Source: an uncultured Candidatus Poseidoniales archaeon (lineage in GTDB: Archaea > Thermoplasmatota > Poseidoniia > Poseidoniales > Thalassarchaeaceae). From it: a DNA stretch of 64,000 bases. Shown here piece by piece: positions 1-7,841 of this stretch. The stretch is taken from the NCBI GenBank assembly GCA_902511005.1, contig CABXDN010000003.1:1-64000 (forward strand). The letters are read 5' to 3'. The position numbers were made by a program, and so were the translations under genes. Within the stretch, counting starts at the first letter, position 1. The number at the start of each line of letters is the position of its first letter. The notes under the pieces are model-generated. The model was given only the letters and a program-made list of their open reading frames with translations. It did no database searches and was not told the origin of the DNA.

Positions 1-582
1 ATCAATATCAATATTCATTTTTTCTTCATCTATTGAAGAAGTTTTAGAGGTCTTTTCTAACTTCTTAGAAATCCAATCATCTACTGGCCCAGGTTTACCG
101 ATTCCTGGCCCGTATCCAAATTTAATCTTGTGAATAAGTGCTAATTTGGTCAGCCAAACATGCCTCATTGTATGCATAAATTCATTTTGAGTTAGCCCAT
201 CAAACCAAATCGGTCTTGAAAGATTGAAGGCTTGGAGGGGGCCTGGTGTTTCATCTTTTTTCCCTATATGGAGAACCCAGTCTAAATCTGCTTGAGTTAG
301 AAGAATTCTAGTATCATGCAACCAAGTTCCCCAACCATGTTGATCTGTAGAATAATGATCTTTCATTTCTGATTGTTGTCCGTCATCTACGCGAGTTATA
401 GAATATATCAATACTAAATTTCTATTTTTAGGTATAACGATATTGAATACATGTGCGGCCTTTGTAGGAGGATAACGAACATGTAAATGAAGGAAGTTTT
501 GAGGGTCTTTTACCTCTCTTGTTTCTAGTTTTTCACTACTGAGCCATTTTCTAATAGCATCAGCGGCCCCCGTCTCATCCAT
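1..582 (-). CDS. Uncharacterised protein, 3' end cut by window edge
   Basis: An open frame of 194 codons runs from an ATG at 582 to the window edge without a stop, so the C-terminus is missing. The visible protein is soluble, with no signal peptide or membrane segment. It starts MDETGAADAIRKWL, has a beta-rich middle (HVFNIVIPKNRNLVLIYS) and an aromatic, acidic second half, and becomes Lys/Ser-rich near the edge. I do not recognise the family; the small alpha/beta layout recalls archaeal DUF2299-type proteins, which is only a guess. It lies 20 bases downstream of the acyltransferase stop on the same strand, so the two may be co-transcribed. Confidence 0.7.
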   Translation of the reverse strand, partial: MDETGAADAIRKWLSSEKLETREVKDPQNFLHLHVRYPPTKAAHVFNIVIPKNRNLVLIYSITRVDDGQQSEMKDHYSTDQHGWGTWLHDTRILLTQADLDWVLHIGKKDETPGPLQAFNLSRPIWFDGLTQNEFMHTMRHVWLTKLALIHKIKFGYGPGIGKPGPVDDWISKKLEKTSKTSSIDEEKMNIDID

Positions 583-602
583 AGTCACTGATTACCGCCA
601 CC

Positions 603-2096
603 CTATATGAGAAGTCCTAATTGTGAATTCAAATTCTTAATCAGTAATTCAAATCTTACACCGGCTTCGGATTTAGATAATTTGGCTCTAATTATTGCCG
701 TACTATAATCCGACCAAAGATCATACCCTCGTAAAAATATTAATGAGGAAAAGTAGAAAGTAAAAATAGTACATATAACTGCAAAGACACCCAGGGTTGA
801 AAGTAAGTTTAGATCGGATATAGCAATTAATAAAATAGACATTAATGGCCAAAAGAATATCGGAGAAAATATTCCAGCTAAAAAGAAATATGTAGTCCTT
901 GCATCTTGGCCTTCATCACTTTTTTCTGCCATATATCGAGCAAGAATTGATTGGATTCCGGAACCCAGTATGCTGGGAATTAGTGTGAGGCTCATCAATA
1001 ATATACCAGTTATTGCCCTAATTCGGGACTTTGGGTTTAATTTTTTCAATTTATAATCTAACCCTATTGAACTGCAATCGAGGTTATGCGAATGAAGGAT
1101 TTCGGCCGCTTCAATTGCTTCGGGAAGAATCTTTTCGAAATCAGAATTTTCTTTATTATCGTCCCTTATATTTCTTGTCGAGAGTACTTCTTCACGAAGT
1201 GTAGTAAAGGGTTGTTGATTATCTATAGCCTTGAGATTAGCAATCAATTTCAACGCTCTGAATGTTTCCCAATCAGGAGAATCAGGAGTTAAGGGAGAAA
1301 TTGCGTTAAACATTTGGTCTTTCAAATCATGAACTGCAGAAGATGGAGGTTCAATCCATTCTCCTGCCGCTAATTTGATTGATTCTTCCTTGTCAAAAAC
1401 TAAATTTATATCAATTGGTTTCGAATACTCTACAAAACAACCGGTTCTAAACCAGTAATGTGTCGTCCAATGAAGCCCCGTCGGTTGGATTACTGGCGGA
1501 GGATTTCCTCTCTCATTGGCTATTGCTGCCGCAACTAAACCTGCGCGAGCTGCCCCGGTCCTCAATGCATGTAATTTTGAATCTTGATGGGATTTCCCTT
1601 CGGGCATTATTACTGCGCCGTGCCCTCCAGCCAGGCAATTAGCAATTGTCAACATACTTCTATCATTGATTTTTCTAGCAAATTCAGGATCTGTTAATCC
1701 AGCCTCTACCTCTGCTTTTCTTAGAACAGGTTGTGCACCATTTCTACGTGACCACCAGCCAATAATTGGTCCTGTGATTAAATCGTGTCGTCCGAGAGAG
1801 ATGATGCGTTTTTTTTGTGTCTTGATCATCACGCCAGCATCAACCAATCCATTGATATGGGTTGCCACTGAAATTCTACCTCCTGGATTTGAAGGAATCT
1901 TATCAGATTCAAAGGTTCGGAATATTATTGAAGTACCTGAGGAAATCATTATTCGAAATATTTGTCCAAAAAAGTAGTTACCAGGGTGAGTGCCATCAAG
2001 ACTGTACGGGGCTTTTTCTAACTTTTTTCGATTAAAGTTGTGTGCTGCTGCTGATAATTCTGGGAGAATCTCAGGGGCGCTGCTAGGGTCTGTCAC
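603..2096 (-). CDS. Glycerolipid-type acyltransferase (PlsC/GPAT superfamily) with C-terminal membrane domain
   Basis: This 497-residue protein carries the acyltransferase signature. A His-x5-Asp block (THINGLVDAGVM, H80 and D86) replaces the usual H-x4-D, and a substrate-binding PEG block (VIMPEGKSHQDSKLHALRTG) sits near residue 165. Both look more like fungal glycerol-3-phosphate acyltransferases of the Gat1/Sct1 type (HANQFVDP, FPEGGSHD, recalled from memory) than bacterial PlsC. The last 140 residues hold about three membrane segments (roughly 361-385, 402-426, 431-456). The family moves acyl chains from acyl-CoA or acyl-ACP to glycerol phosphate or lysophospholipid at the membrane. An archaeal isoprenoid-ether pathway does not need this, which makes the substrate an open question. 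The catalytic call is firm; the exact substrate is not. Confidence 0.8.
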   Translation of the reverse strand: MTDPSSAPEILPELSAAAHNFNRKKLEKAPYSLDGTHPGNYFFGQIFRIMISSGTSIIFRTFESDKIPSNPGGRISVATHINGLVDAGVMIKTQKKRIISLGRHDLITGPIIGWWSRRNGAQPVLRKAEVEAGLTDPEFARKINDRSMLTIANCLAGGHGAVIMPEGKSHQDSKLHALRTGAARAGLVAAAIANERGNPPPVIQPTGLHWTTHYWFRTGCFVEYSKPIDINLVFDKEESIKLAAGEWIEPPSSAVHDLKDQMFNAISPLTPDSPDWETFRALKLIANLKAIDNQQPFTTLREEVLSTRNIRDDNKENSDFEKILPEAIEAAEILHSHNLDCSSIGLDYKLKKLNPKSRIRAITGILLMSLTLIPSILGSGIQSILARYMAEKSDEGQDARTTYFFLAGIFSPIFFWPLMSILLIAISDLNLLSTLGVFAVICTIFTFYFSSLIFLRGYDLWSDYSTAIIRAKLSKSEAGVRFELLIKNLNSQLGLLI

Positions 2097-2148
2097 GTGA
2101 CGTCGAATTAGTATCTAGTTGAGAATACACCGGTTAATTAGTTGATTT

Positions 2149-2442
2149 TTAGGTTATTGAAGGGAGATACTCTTCATTTTGAATTCGTCGCTCTAACCAA
2201 ATAGGGCCCCCAGGTAAAATTGAAAGGAATCCACCTAAAATCACAGCACGGATATTCCATTCTTTTCGAATATATCCGATACCAAGCAAGGCAATATAGA
2301 TTATCCAAAGAAATCCATGGATTGGTCCTATGACCTCGACTAGGATTTCATTTCCACCAATATATTTCAACGGCATAGCAATGAAGAATAAACTAACGGC
2401 CGAACCACTTTCTGCGATACCCGCCATATTGAAAAAACGCAT
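2149..2442 (-). CDS. Small DUF3817-like membrane protein
   Basis: A 97-residue protein with about three hydrophobic segments, the conserved-looking GPIHGFLWIIYIALLG block and a charged C-terminus. The His-Gly pair after a first helix is typical of DUF3817 integral membrane proteins, whose function is unknown. I chose the ATG at 2442 because a purine-rich GAGGG lies a few bases upstream; the longer frame would need a TTG. It starts 20 bases after the stop of the SdhA-like flavoprotein on the same strand, so the pair probably forms an operon. Confidence 0.6.
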   Translation of the reverse strand: MRFFNMAGIAESGSAVSLFFIAMPLKYIGGNEILVEVIGPIHGFLWIIYIALLGIGYIRKEWNIRAVILGGFLSILPGGPIWLERRIQNEEYLPSIT

Positions 2443-2462
2443 TTTTTCCCTCAATTAATGCT

Positions 2463-3878
2463 TTAGGTTATTGCTGCTGATTCTAGGATACTAAATACTG
2501 CATTTATTTGTATTGCTCTAAGGAGTTCGGTATTCATTGCCTTGGAATCATCTGTTAACCCTATCTGAATTTTCTTAAGCTCTTTGATGGAAGATAATGT
2601 AGATTGATTAATACTATCGATATTTTTTGCTATTGCTGAAACTTTCTTTGAAATTTCCCCAACTGACGGGCCGTTTGAAGAATAATATTTATCAATTTTA
2701 TTCGATGTTTTGGCTAATTCTTTGGATATTTTCTCGCTTCCGCCAAACTGTACTGTTTGAGACCATGTTCCGGCATCGCTACCCGCTGCCTCTCCTGTAA
2801 CTAGATCTTCCAATTGTAAATTTCCTGACAAATAACCTTCGCCATGCATTCCAGTGTTTGCAGAACGCCCTGCCGCATAGAGGCCTGTGAACCACATAGT
2901 TTCAGACTTGAAAGTGACTCTGCCTCTCTCATCAACTGGAGCGCCCCCTAATGTAAACGCTACCGTTTCTGTAAGTGGTATAACATCTAATAATGGATTT
3001 AATCCTGTTCTTTCTTCGACCCTACGGATGGTCTGGGCATACCATACTTGGGCATCTGAATCTAGACTTCTTAAATCCAGTACGCAGTCTTCATCTGTCA
3101 TATTTTCGCCAGGTATTATATCTTGCCCAGACTCTGTTCTATATCTCCCCCCTGCACTAAGAATATCGATAGGTAGATGGAGATTCGTGCCTCGAACAGT
3201 TAGTTGATGCTTGGGAATGTTTGACACACCTCGAAGTTTAATGCCAGCTGAGGCAGCCAGTGCTGACCCTGTACCTGGTCCTTCTGATAAATCAGACCAA
3301 AGTCCTTGGTATCCTTCTGTCGCTAAAATTACTGCTTTTGCTTGTATTGCAAAAACCTCTCCAGACTGTGAATTCAATGCTGTGATTCCTCTTACTTGCT
3401 TATTATCCATAACTAAAGATAATGTCTGTAAATCTGTTCTTCTGACTATTCCTCTTTTGATTACTTGTTCCTCGAGAATTCTTGTTACTTCTCGGGAGGT
3501 CGAGTCTCCACATCCTACTAGTCTGGGGCGAGTATGGCCGTTTCCTGTTGAAGCGAATGGTAAACCTCCGTCTCGCCTTTGAAGGACCAGTCCCCAATTT
3601 TCTAATTGCGCTAATACGCCAATTCCTTTTCCGCATATTCTCGCTATAGCTGATTTATCCGATGAGTCTCCTCCTAGCAGAATAGTATCATCTCGATGAG
3701 CTGTTGAGTCTACTTCATCAAAAGAAATAGCAATGCCACTAACTGGTGCTGCTCCTGTTGCAGAACCTATACTTCCACTGTCTATCATAATTGGTTTTGT
3801 ACCTGCATCGGAAGATGCTATCGCTGCGCGAAGAGCCGCTGGGCCACTACCAATAATTACAACATCCCAAGATTCCAT
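2463..3878 (-). CDS. FAD-dependent oxidoreductase, SdhA/FrdA-like, shortened
   Basis: The 471-residue protein opens with a dinucleotide-binding strand (DVVIIGSGPAALRAAIASS). It ends its flavoprotein core with the block GLYAAGRSANTGMHGEGYL followed by GNLQLEDLVTGEAAG, which matches the FAD-binding end of the succinate dehydrogenase/fumarate reductase flavoprotein family. It is about 100 residues shorter than a normal SdhA, and I see no His in the place where SdhA attaches FAD covalently. No iron-sulfur or membrane-anchor subunit gene is adjacent. It may therefore be a soluble reductase or an L-aspartate-oxidase-like enzyme rather than complex II. The final ~90 residues are helical and Lys/Ser-rich, as in the SdhA C-terminal domain. 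Family confident, substrate unknown. Confidence 0.7.
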   Translation of the reverse strand: MESWDVVIIGSGPAALRAAIASSDAGTKPIMIDSGSIGSATGAAPVSGIAISFDEVDSTAHRDDTILLGGDSSDKSAIARICGKGIGVLAQLENWGLVLQRRDGGLPFASTGNGHTRPRLVGCGDSTSREVTRILEEQVIKRGIVRRTDLQTLSLVMDNKQVRGITALNSQSGEVFAIQAKAVILATEGYQGLWSDLSEGPGTGSALAASAGIKLRGVSNIPKHQLTVRGTNLHLPIDILSAGGRYRTESGQDIIPGENMTDEDCVLDLRSLDSDAQVWYAQTIRRVEERTGLNPLLDVIPLTETVAFTLGGAPVDERGRVTFKSETMWFTGLYAAGRSANTGMHGEGYLSGNLQLEDLVTGEAAGSDAGTWSQTVQFGGSEKISKELAKTSNKIDKYYSSNGPSVGEISKKVSAIAKNIDSINQSTLSSIKELKKIQIGLTDDSKAMNTELLRAIQINAVFSILESAAIT

Positions 3879-3947
3879 GTTCTCTCGGACTCTTCGAAAA
3901 GATTCCTTCTCAAGAAGATGACGCCCGTGGCAGTATCCGAAAATTAA

Positions 3948-5378
3948 TTATTCAGATACGGAAAGTGCTAATCTTCGGACTTCTTCTGCTGCATCTGCCA
4001 TTCTAACTCCTGCACTTTCTGGGTGTAGGCTGGATGTCAAAGTTGTTTGTACAATTGTCGAAGAAAGAGTGTTGCCGTCGTCTCCGTTTATTGTGACCTG
4101 CACCGGATGTGGGCCGGACACAGTACTAGGCCATGCCAGCCCTATCCATAGAACTAAGGCTGAATCTAACAATTCATCTAAAGTTACTACTTCTTTAATT
4201 CGAGTTCTTTTACATGGGACTCTGAGAGTCTGAACTTCTGGCTCTCCATGGGCTGTCACTATTTCGACTTCTACGGTCATATCAGAATTACTCCCGTTAT
4301 GGACCATGACAAACAGGTCTGATTGCCCATCGGAAGAACGTGGGGGTAAATCCAAATCAGTCCTCCATTTATTCTCACTCAAAGTTAATTCGCCATTCTT
4401 TGATGAATCATGTAATCGATCTATCAAACGAAATAACCCCGGTTGCCACGCTCTGGTGTGAGCTAAGAGACTTTGAATACTAACGATATTTATTTTCATA
4501 GTAGTGTCTGTCAACTTATCTAGTGCTGATATTTTGTATACTTCTTTAATCGAACTTATCATCTCCTCCGGAGTTAATAATCCTCTATCATTCAGATGTA
4601 AAGCGGTTAACATATGTTCCAGAGCAGCAGATGATGAGTGCCCGCCTCTGACGTTTTCTTCTAATGATATTGTCCAATCGTCCCAACTTCCTGCTGTTTC
4701 AGGATCTAAATGGGCTACTAAAACATCCGTTAATACCCTATTCAAAACACTCTCATGTAAAGTAGGGGCGTGTAAAGAAAGAAGTGGGAACTTATTCGAA
4801 CGCATGGGAATCGAACCTTCTAGATAGAAGGTATTTAACCAAGATATGAAGCCAAGTATTACTGAAAAACTGACTAATATTTGCCCAAGTACATATCCTG
4901 TCTCGATTTCCCATACTGCGAATAAGGATAATACGGATAAAAATGCTGAGAATAGCCTTACTCTCTCTCTTAATACCCTCTCATGAAGAGTATTAAGGAT
5001 CCTTTCAACACCAGGATACGCTTCCTTCGACTTGAATCCTTCGATTCGTAATTGGAGTCGGTGCCTGGCTGACATTTTGGCAAATAAAGATGAGAAATGC
5101 GGAGGTAAAAGAAGAATTGAGAGTATTGAAAAGAATATTATTGCAACTTCAATAGATGAATATTCCCAATTCGTCAATATTACACCGGCCGATGCAGGAG
5201 CGGCGATTGAAAACCAAAACCTAATCGAAGCCATGTATCTAATGGTTGAAACTTTAGTCCAAAATTTTCTTTGTGAATCTATTCTAGAAATTCTTTTCGA
5301 GTAGGCTTTCGATTTATTTGAATTGGTTTCAGGTTCTGCCGCATAAGGAGTTGGTAATGCTACTTGAGAGCCCTTCAC
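3948..5378 (-). CDS. Uncharacterised multi-pass membrane protein with large soluble C-terminal half
   Basis: A 476-residue protein that I do not recognise. It starts at a GTG; the next Met (about residue 49) would cut into the first membrane region. Residues about 49-115 hold two hydrophobic segments, and residues about 140-185 hold two more. After that comes a soluble region with an alpha-helical part (residues ~200-330), a beta-sandwich-like part (DLFVMVHNGSNSDMTVEVEI, near 355) and a Thr/Ser-rich tail. The layout suggests a membrane-anchored protein with an Ig-like or beta-sandwich domain. It lies about 70 bases upstream of the SdhA-like gene on the same strand and could be co-transcribed. 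Confidence 0.7.
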   Translation of the reverse strand: MKGSQVALPTPYAAEPETNSNKSKAYSKRISRIDSQRKFWTKVSTIRYMASIRFWFSIAAPASAGVILTNWEYSSIEVAIIFFSILSILLLPPHFSSLFAKMSARHRLQLRIEGFKSKEAYPGVERILNTLHERVLRERVRLFSAFLSVLSLFAVWEIETGYVLGQILVSFSVILGFISWLNTFYLEGSIPMRSNKFPLLSLHAPTLHESVLNRVLTDVLVAHLDPETAGSWDDWTISLEENVRGGHSSSAALEHMLTALHLNDRGLLTPEEMISSIKEVYKISALDKLTDTTMKINIVSIQSLLAHTRAWQPGLFRLIDRLHDSSKNGELTLSENKWRTDLDLPPRSSDGQSDLFVMVHNGSNSDMTVEVEIVTAHGEPEVQTLRVPCKRTRIKEVVTLDELLDSALVLWIGLAWPSTVSGPHPVQVTINGDDGNTLSSTIVQTTLTSSLHPESAGVRMADAAEEVRRLALSVSE

Positions 5379-5483
5379 GACACTACGAGGCGTTCAATAT
5401 CCTTGATGGCATCGGAAGATAATGTCAAAAAAAGCAGTTTTGGCGACCCTTACATTTCTTGAAGCACATGCTCTCGCATGGCT

Positions 5484-5560
5484 GGGCGATTAGTGTAGTC
5501 TGGATATCACCTTGGCCTCCTAAGCCGAGAACCCGGGTTCAAATCCTGGATCGCCCGCCA
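5484..5560 (+). tRNA. tRNA-Arg (anticodon CCT)
   Basis: A complete cloverleaf can be folded. Acceptor GGGCGAT (5484-5490) pairs with ATCGCCC (5550-5556), the anticodon stem TTGGC/GCCGA flanks loop CTCCTAA, and the T arm carries GGTTCAAATC. Anticodon CCT reads AGG, giving arginine. Discriminator G5557 is followed by an encoded CCA (5558-5560). No intron is seen. The CCA directly abuts the stop codon of the convergent RFC-like gene, leaving no spacer. Confidence 0.96.
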
Positions 5561-6700
5561 TTATGAAAAGGCCAGCCCATGAGTTCTTCCTGCCTTGGCA
5601 ACTCTATGGAGAAAATGTTCGATTGGGATTCGAGCATGCATGGAATTTCTTAAATTCGTATCGCAATCAGCCAATGCATCTAGTATTTCGCAACGGAGTT
5701 CGTCTGTAATAGAGAGCCTTCTTCCCACTACTACTTCGTGTATTTGAGAAATTACATCATCTGAATCTAATCCGTGTTCATTCATTAATTTATCAACTTC
5801 AGCTATCGCCCCTGTTAGAATTTTTCGATTTTTGCCGTTCTGTTTTTCCCATTTCCATTCAACTACTTTACCCCTTAATGCTAATTCTAATAGGTGGCGC
5901 CCCGCCTGAAGTGTCGTTGCTTGGACTAGTTTGTGTACTGCTGCCCTATCAGAAGTTAATCCTCTGGAGTTCAACATTTCTAATGTGAATATGGATTTTC
6001 GAAGATTTCCTGCGCAAACATATACTATATCTCCAATTACTCCTTCATTCGGTGGTATTTTTTCTTCTGCACAAATCGATTCAAGTGTTGCTATCGATTG
6101 AGACTTTGAAGTATAAGGTATTCTAATCATTTGAGTCCTTGACCTTAATGCATCGATTATTCTGCTTGGCGCTCTTGCGACTAAAATAAATCTAGAAGCG
6201 TTGCCCACTGTTTCCATCATTCTACGAAGATAGGCTTGCCTTATATGCCCTAAATGGTCGGCATCTTCTAAAACAATCAATCTACTTACTGGTAATTGGC
6301 CTTCTTTCAATTCTATTTCTTGACCAGCTGGAGCCACATCCGATGGATTTGTTGAGATTATATTTCTATCGAATGCATCTAACGACATTCTTCCTGCTAA
6401 GGTATCTGATGAATCTGTTCCCCCTGGCCTTAAAAAATTCTCAAATTTAGCCATCGCACCACTTGTTCTAGCCAAATCACGGCATTGTAAAACATGAGTG
6501 GTGGAGCGCCAACCAGGCCCTAACATTTGTCTGGCTACTAATTTCCAAGATGCCGTCTTACCAACACCTGCTGGCCCTGTGATTAAAAAGTTGGGAGGAG
6601 TGGCAGAAATACTAGCTGAAGTCAAAGTTTGACGTAATTTTTCGGGTATTGCCAACCCCTCAAATGTTTGAGGAGAATGTTCACTCAACCAACTCGCCAC
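5561..6700 (-). CDS. RFC small-subunit-like clamp-loader AAA+ ATPase, atypical active site
   Basis: The 379-residue protein has the clamp-loader layout: a Walker A box GPAGVGKT (residues 42-49), Walker B LIVLEDAD (141-148), a sensor-1 strand RFILVARAP (170-178), an SRC-like motif SRTQ (187-190), then a helical collar domain. Replication factor C small subunits load the PCNA clamp on DNA. Here the Walker B order is E-D instead of D-E, the sensor-1 Asn is replaced by Arg, and the Cys of the SRC motif is Thr. It may be a non-canonical subunit with altered ATP use. The start is GTG at 6700. It precedes rpoP on the other side by 40 bases and runs in the same direction. Confidence 0.8.
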   Translation of the reverse strand: MASWLSEHSPQTFEGLAIPEKLRQTLTSASISATPPNFLITGPAGVGKTASWKLVARQMLGPGWRSTTHVLQCRDLARTSGAMAKFENFLRPGGTDSSDTLAGRMSLDAFDRNIISTNPSDVAPAGQEIELKEGQLPVSRLIVLEDADHLGHIRQAYLRRMMETVGNASRFILVARAPSRIIDALRSRTQMIRIPYTSKSQSIATLESICAEEKIPPNEGVIGDIVYVCAGNLRKSIFTLEMLNSRGLTSDRAAVHKLVQATTLQAGRHLLELALRGKVVEWKWEKQNGKNRKILTGAIAEVDKLMNEHGLDSDDVISQIHEVVVGRRLSITDELRCEILDALADCDTNLRNSMHARIPIEHFLHRVAKAGRTHGLAFS

Positions 6701-6740
6701 GTCTTAGCGTCGAAGAGGAGGGTCTTGAACTGAACGTTTC

Positions 6741-7010
6741 TTATTCTGCTCTCAAAACCTTGTGTCTACCACCTTTACGTGGTTTAACAAATATACGATA
6801 TCCGCATGATCTGCAGGACTTACCTGTAGAGCCAGCTTCTGACCAAGCTAAGTGGCCGCATCTAAGGCATTTGTATCGAATTTCTAAAGGGTCCATAGTG
6901 GACTCACAATGAGTGCACTTTGGTAAATCGGTTTCGCTCCAAGGTCTTCTATCAGTTCGGTTACACTGACGACATTTGTGAAGTATCAGTTTCTCAGCGC
7001 TCTTAGCCAT
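6741..7010 (-). CDS. rpoP: DNA-directed RNA polymerase subunit P (Rpb12-like) with extra N-terminal zinc ribbon
   Basis: The C-terminal half (IRYKCLRCGH ... CRSCGYRIFVKPR) matches archaeal RpoP/eukaryotic Rpb12, a tiny zinc-binding core subunit of RNA polymerase that helps hold the large subunits together. Its cysteines are spaced C-x2-C-x14-C-x2-C. RpoP is normally about 45-50 residues; this one has 89, and the added N-terminus holds a second Cys quartet (CRQC then CTHC, 15 residues between). It could be a two-ribbon polymerase subunit or a related zinc-ribbon protein. It lies between the RFC-like gene and guaA on the same strand, an information-processing setting. Confidence 0.75.
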   Translation of the reverse strand: MAKSAEKLILHKCRQCNRTDRRPWSETDLPKCTHCESTMDPLEIRYKCLRCGHLAWSEAGSTGKSCRSCGYRIFVKPRKGGRHKVLRAE

Positions 7011-7053
7011 TAAACCGGCCGACCAGCGCTCCCTTCTTCAATCTGTGGTTGGA

Positions 7054-7647
7054 TTATTGAGTATTGCGGGCCCTCAAACATATATTAACAAAGTTTTCAA
7101 AAATCTTATCGCCATACTCGGAGTCATTCACTTCTGGATGAAATTGTAGGCCAAATCTATTCTTTTCTTCGTTCTCCATAGCTTGAATTGCACAATTCTC
7201 ACTTATTGCAGTAATTTTGAATCCTTTGGGGGCAGTTATTACTTCATCGTTATGACTTTCCCAGACGCCTTGTTTCTCGGGGGTATTTGCAAATAATTCC
7301 CCACCTCCATCGATTAATTCGATTGTAGCAGCGCCAAACTCTGGATGGGGTGCTTCTTGTGATTTGCCGCCATAATGTCCTGCCATGAATTGATGGCCCG
7401 CGCATATCCCTAGTATTGGCACCTCTAATGTCAAATATTCAGCGCAATTGCCTAATTCTCCAGTTAACCCTACCCTTGCAGCACCGCCCGAAAGAATTAG
7501 GCCATCCACTTTTCGTAAATCTGAAAGTGGTGTTTTATTTGATAATATCTGGGTTTCAACGCCTAAGTACCTCAGCATTCTCCATTCTCTATGGGTCCAT
7601 TGGCCGCCATTATCGATTACGTCGATTACCAATTTCTCCTCTGACAT
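7054..7647 (-). CDS. guaAA: GMP synthase, glutaminase (amidotransferase) subunit
   Basis: A 197-residue class I glutamine amidotransferase. The nucleophile Cys82 lies in PILGICAGHQ and the His/Glu pair in QFHPEV (H170, E172). An oxyanion-strand Gly-Gly (LILSGGA) is near residue 52. In archaea GMP synthase is split: this subunit frees ammonia from glutamine and passes it to a separate ATP-pyrophosphatase subunit, which turns XMP into GMP. That second subunit is not in this window. Length and motifs fit the archaeal split form well. The gene starts about 110 bases from tRNA-Asp on the opposite strand. Confidence 0.9.
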   Translation of the reverse strand: MSEEKLVIDVIDNGGQWTHREWRMLRYLGVETQILSNKTPLSDLRKVDGLILSGGAARVGLTGELGNCAEYLTLEVPILGICAGHQFMAGHYGGKSQEAPHPEFGAATIELIDGGGELFANTPEKQGVWESHNDEVITAPKGFKITAISENCAIQAMENEEKNRFGLQFHPEVNDSEYGDKIFENFVNICLRARNTQ

Positions 7648-7756
7648 AACCTAATCGAGTAGCGAAAGGGTCATGAATTATCCCCTGAAATGACTTCTAA
7701 TTCGAAACCCTCGATAGAGTGCGATTGAAATACACGACCTTTGTCGTAACGCTACT

Positions 7757-7832
7757 GCCCCGATGGTGTAGTGGCCTATCATGCAGCCCTGTCGAGGCTG
7801 CGACCCGGGTTCAAATCCCGGTCGGGGCGCCA
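7757..7832 (+). tRNA. tRNA-Asp (anticodon GTC)
   Basis: Acceptor GCCCCGA (7757-7763) pairs with TCGGGGC (7822-7828). The anticodon stem CAGCC/GGCTG encloses loop CTGTCGA with anticodon GTC for aspartate. The T arm contains GGTTCAAATC. Discriminator G7829 is followed by an encoded CCA (7830-7832). There is no intron. The gene runs toward the stop of the hydrolase gene on the opposite strand. Confidence 0.96.
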
Positions 7833-7841
7833 CTTAGAATG

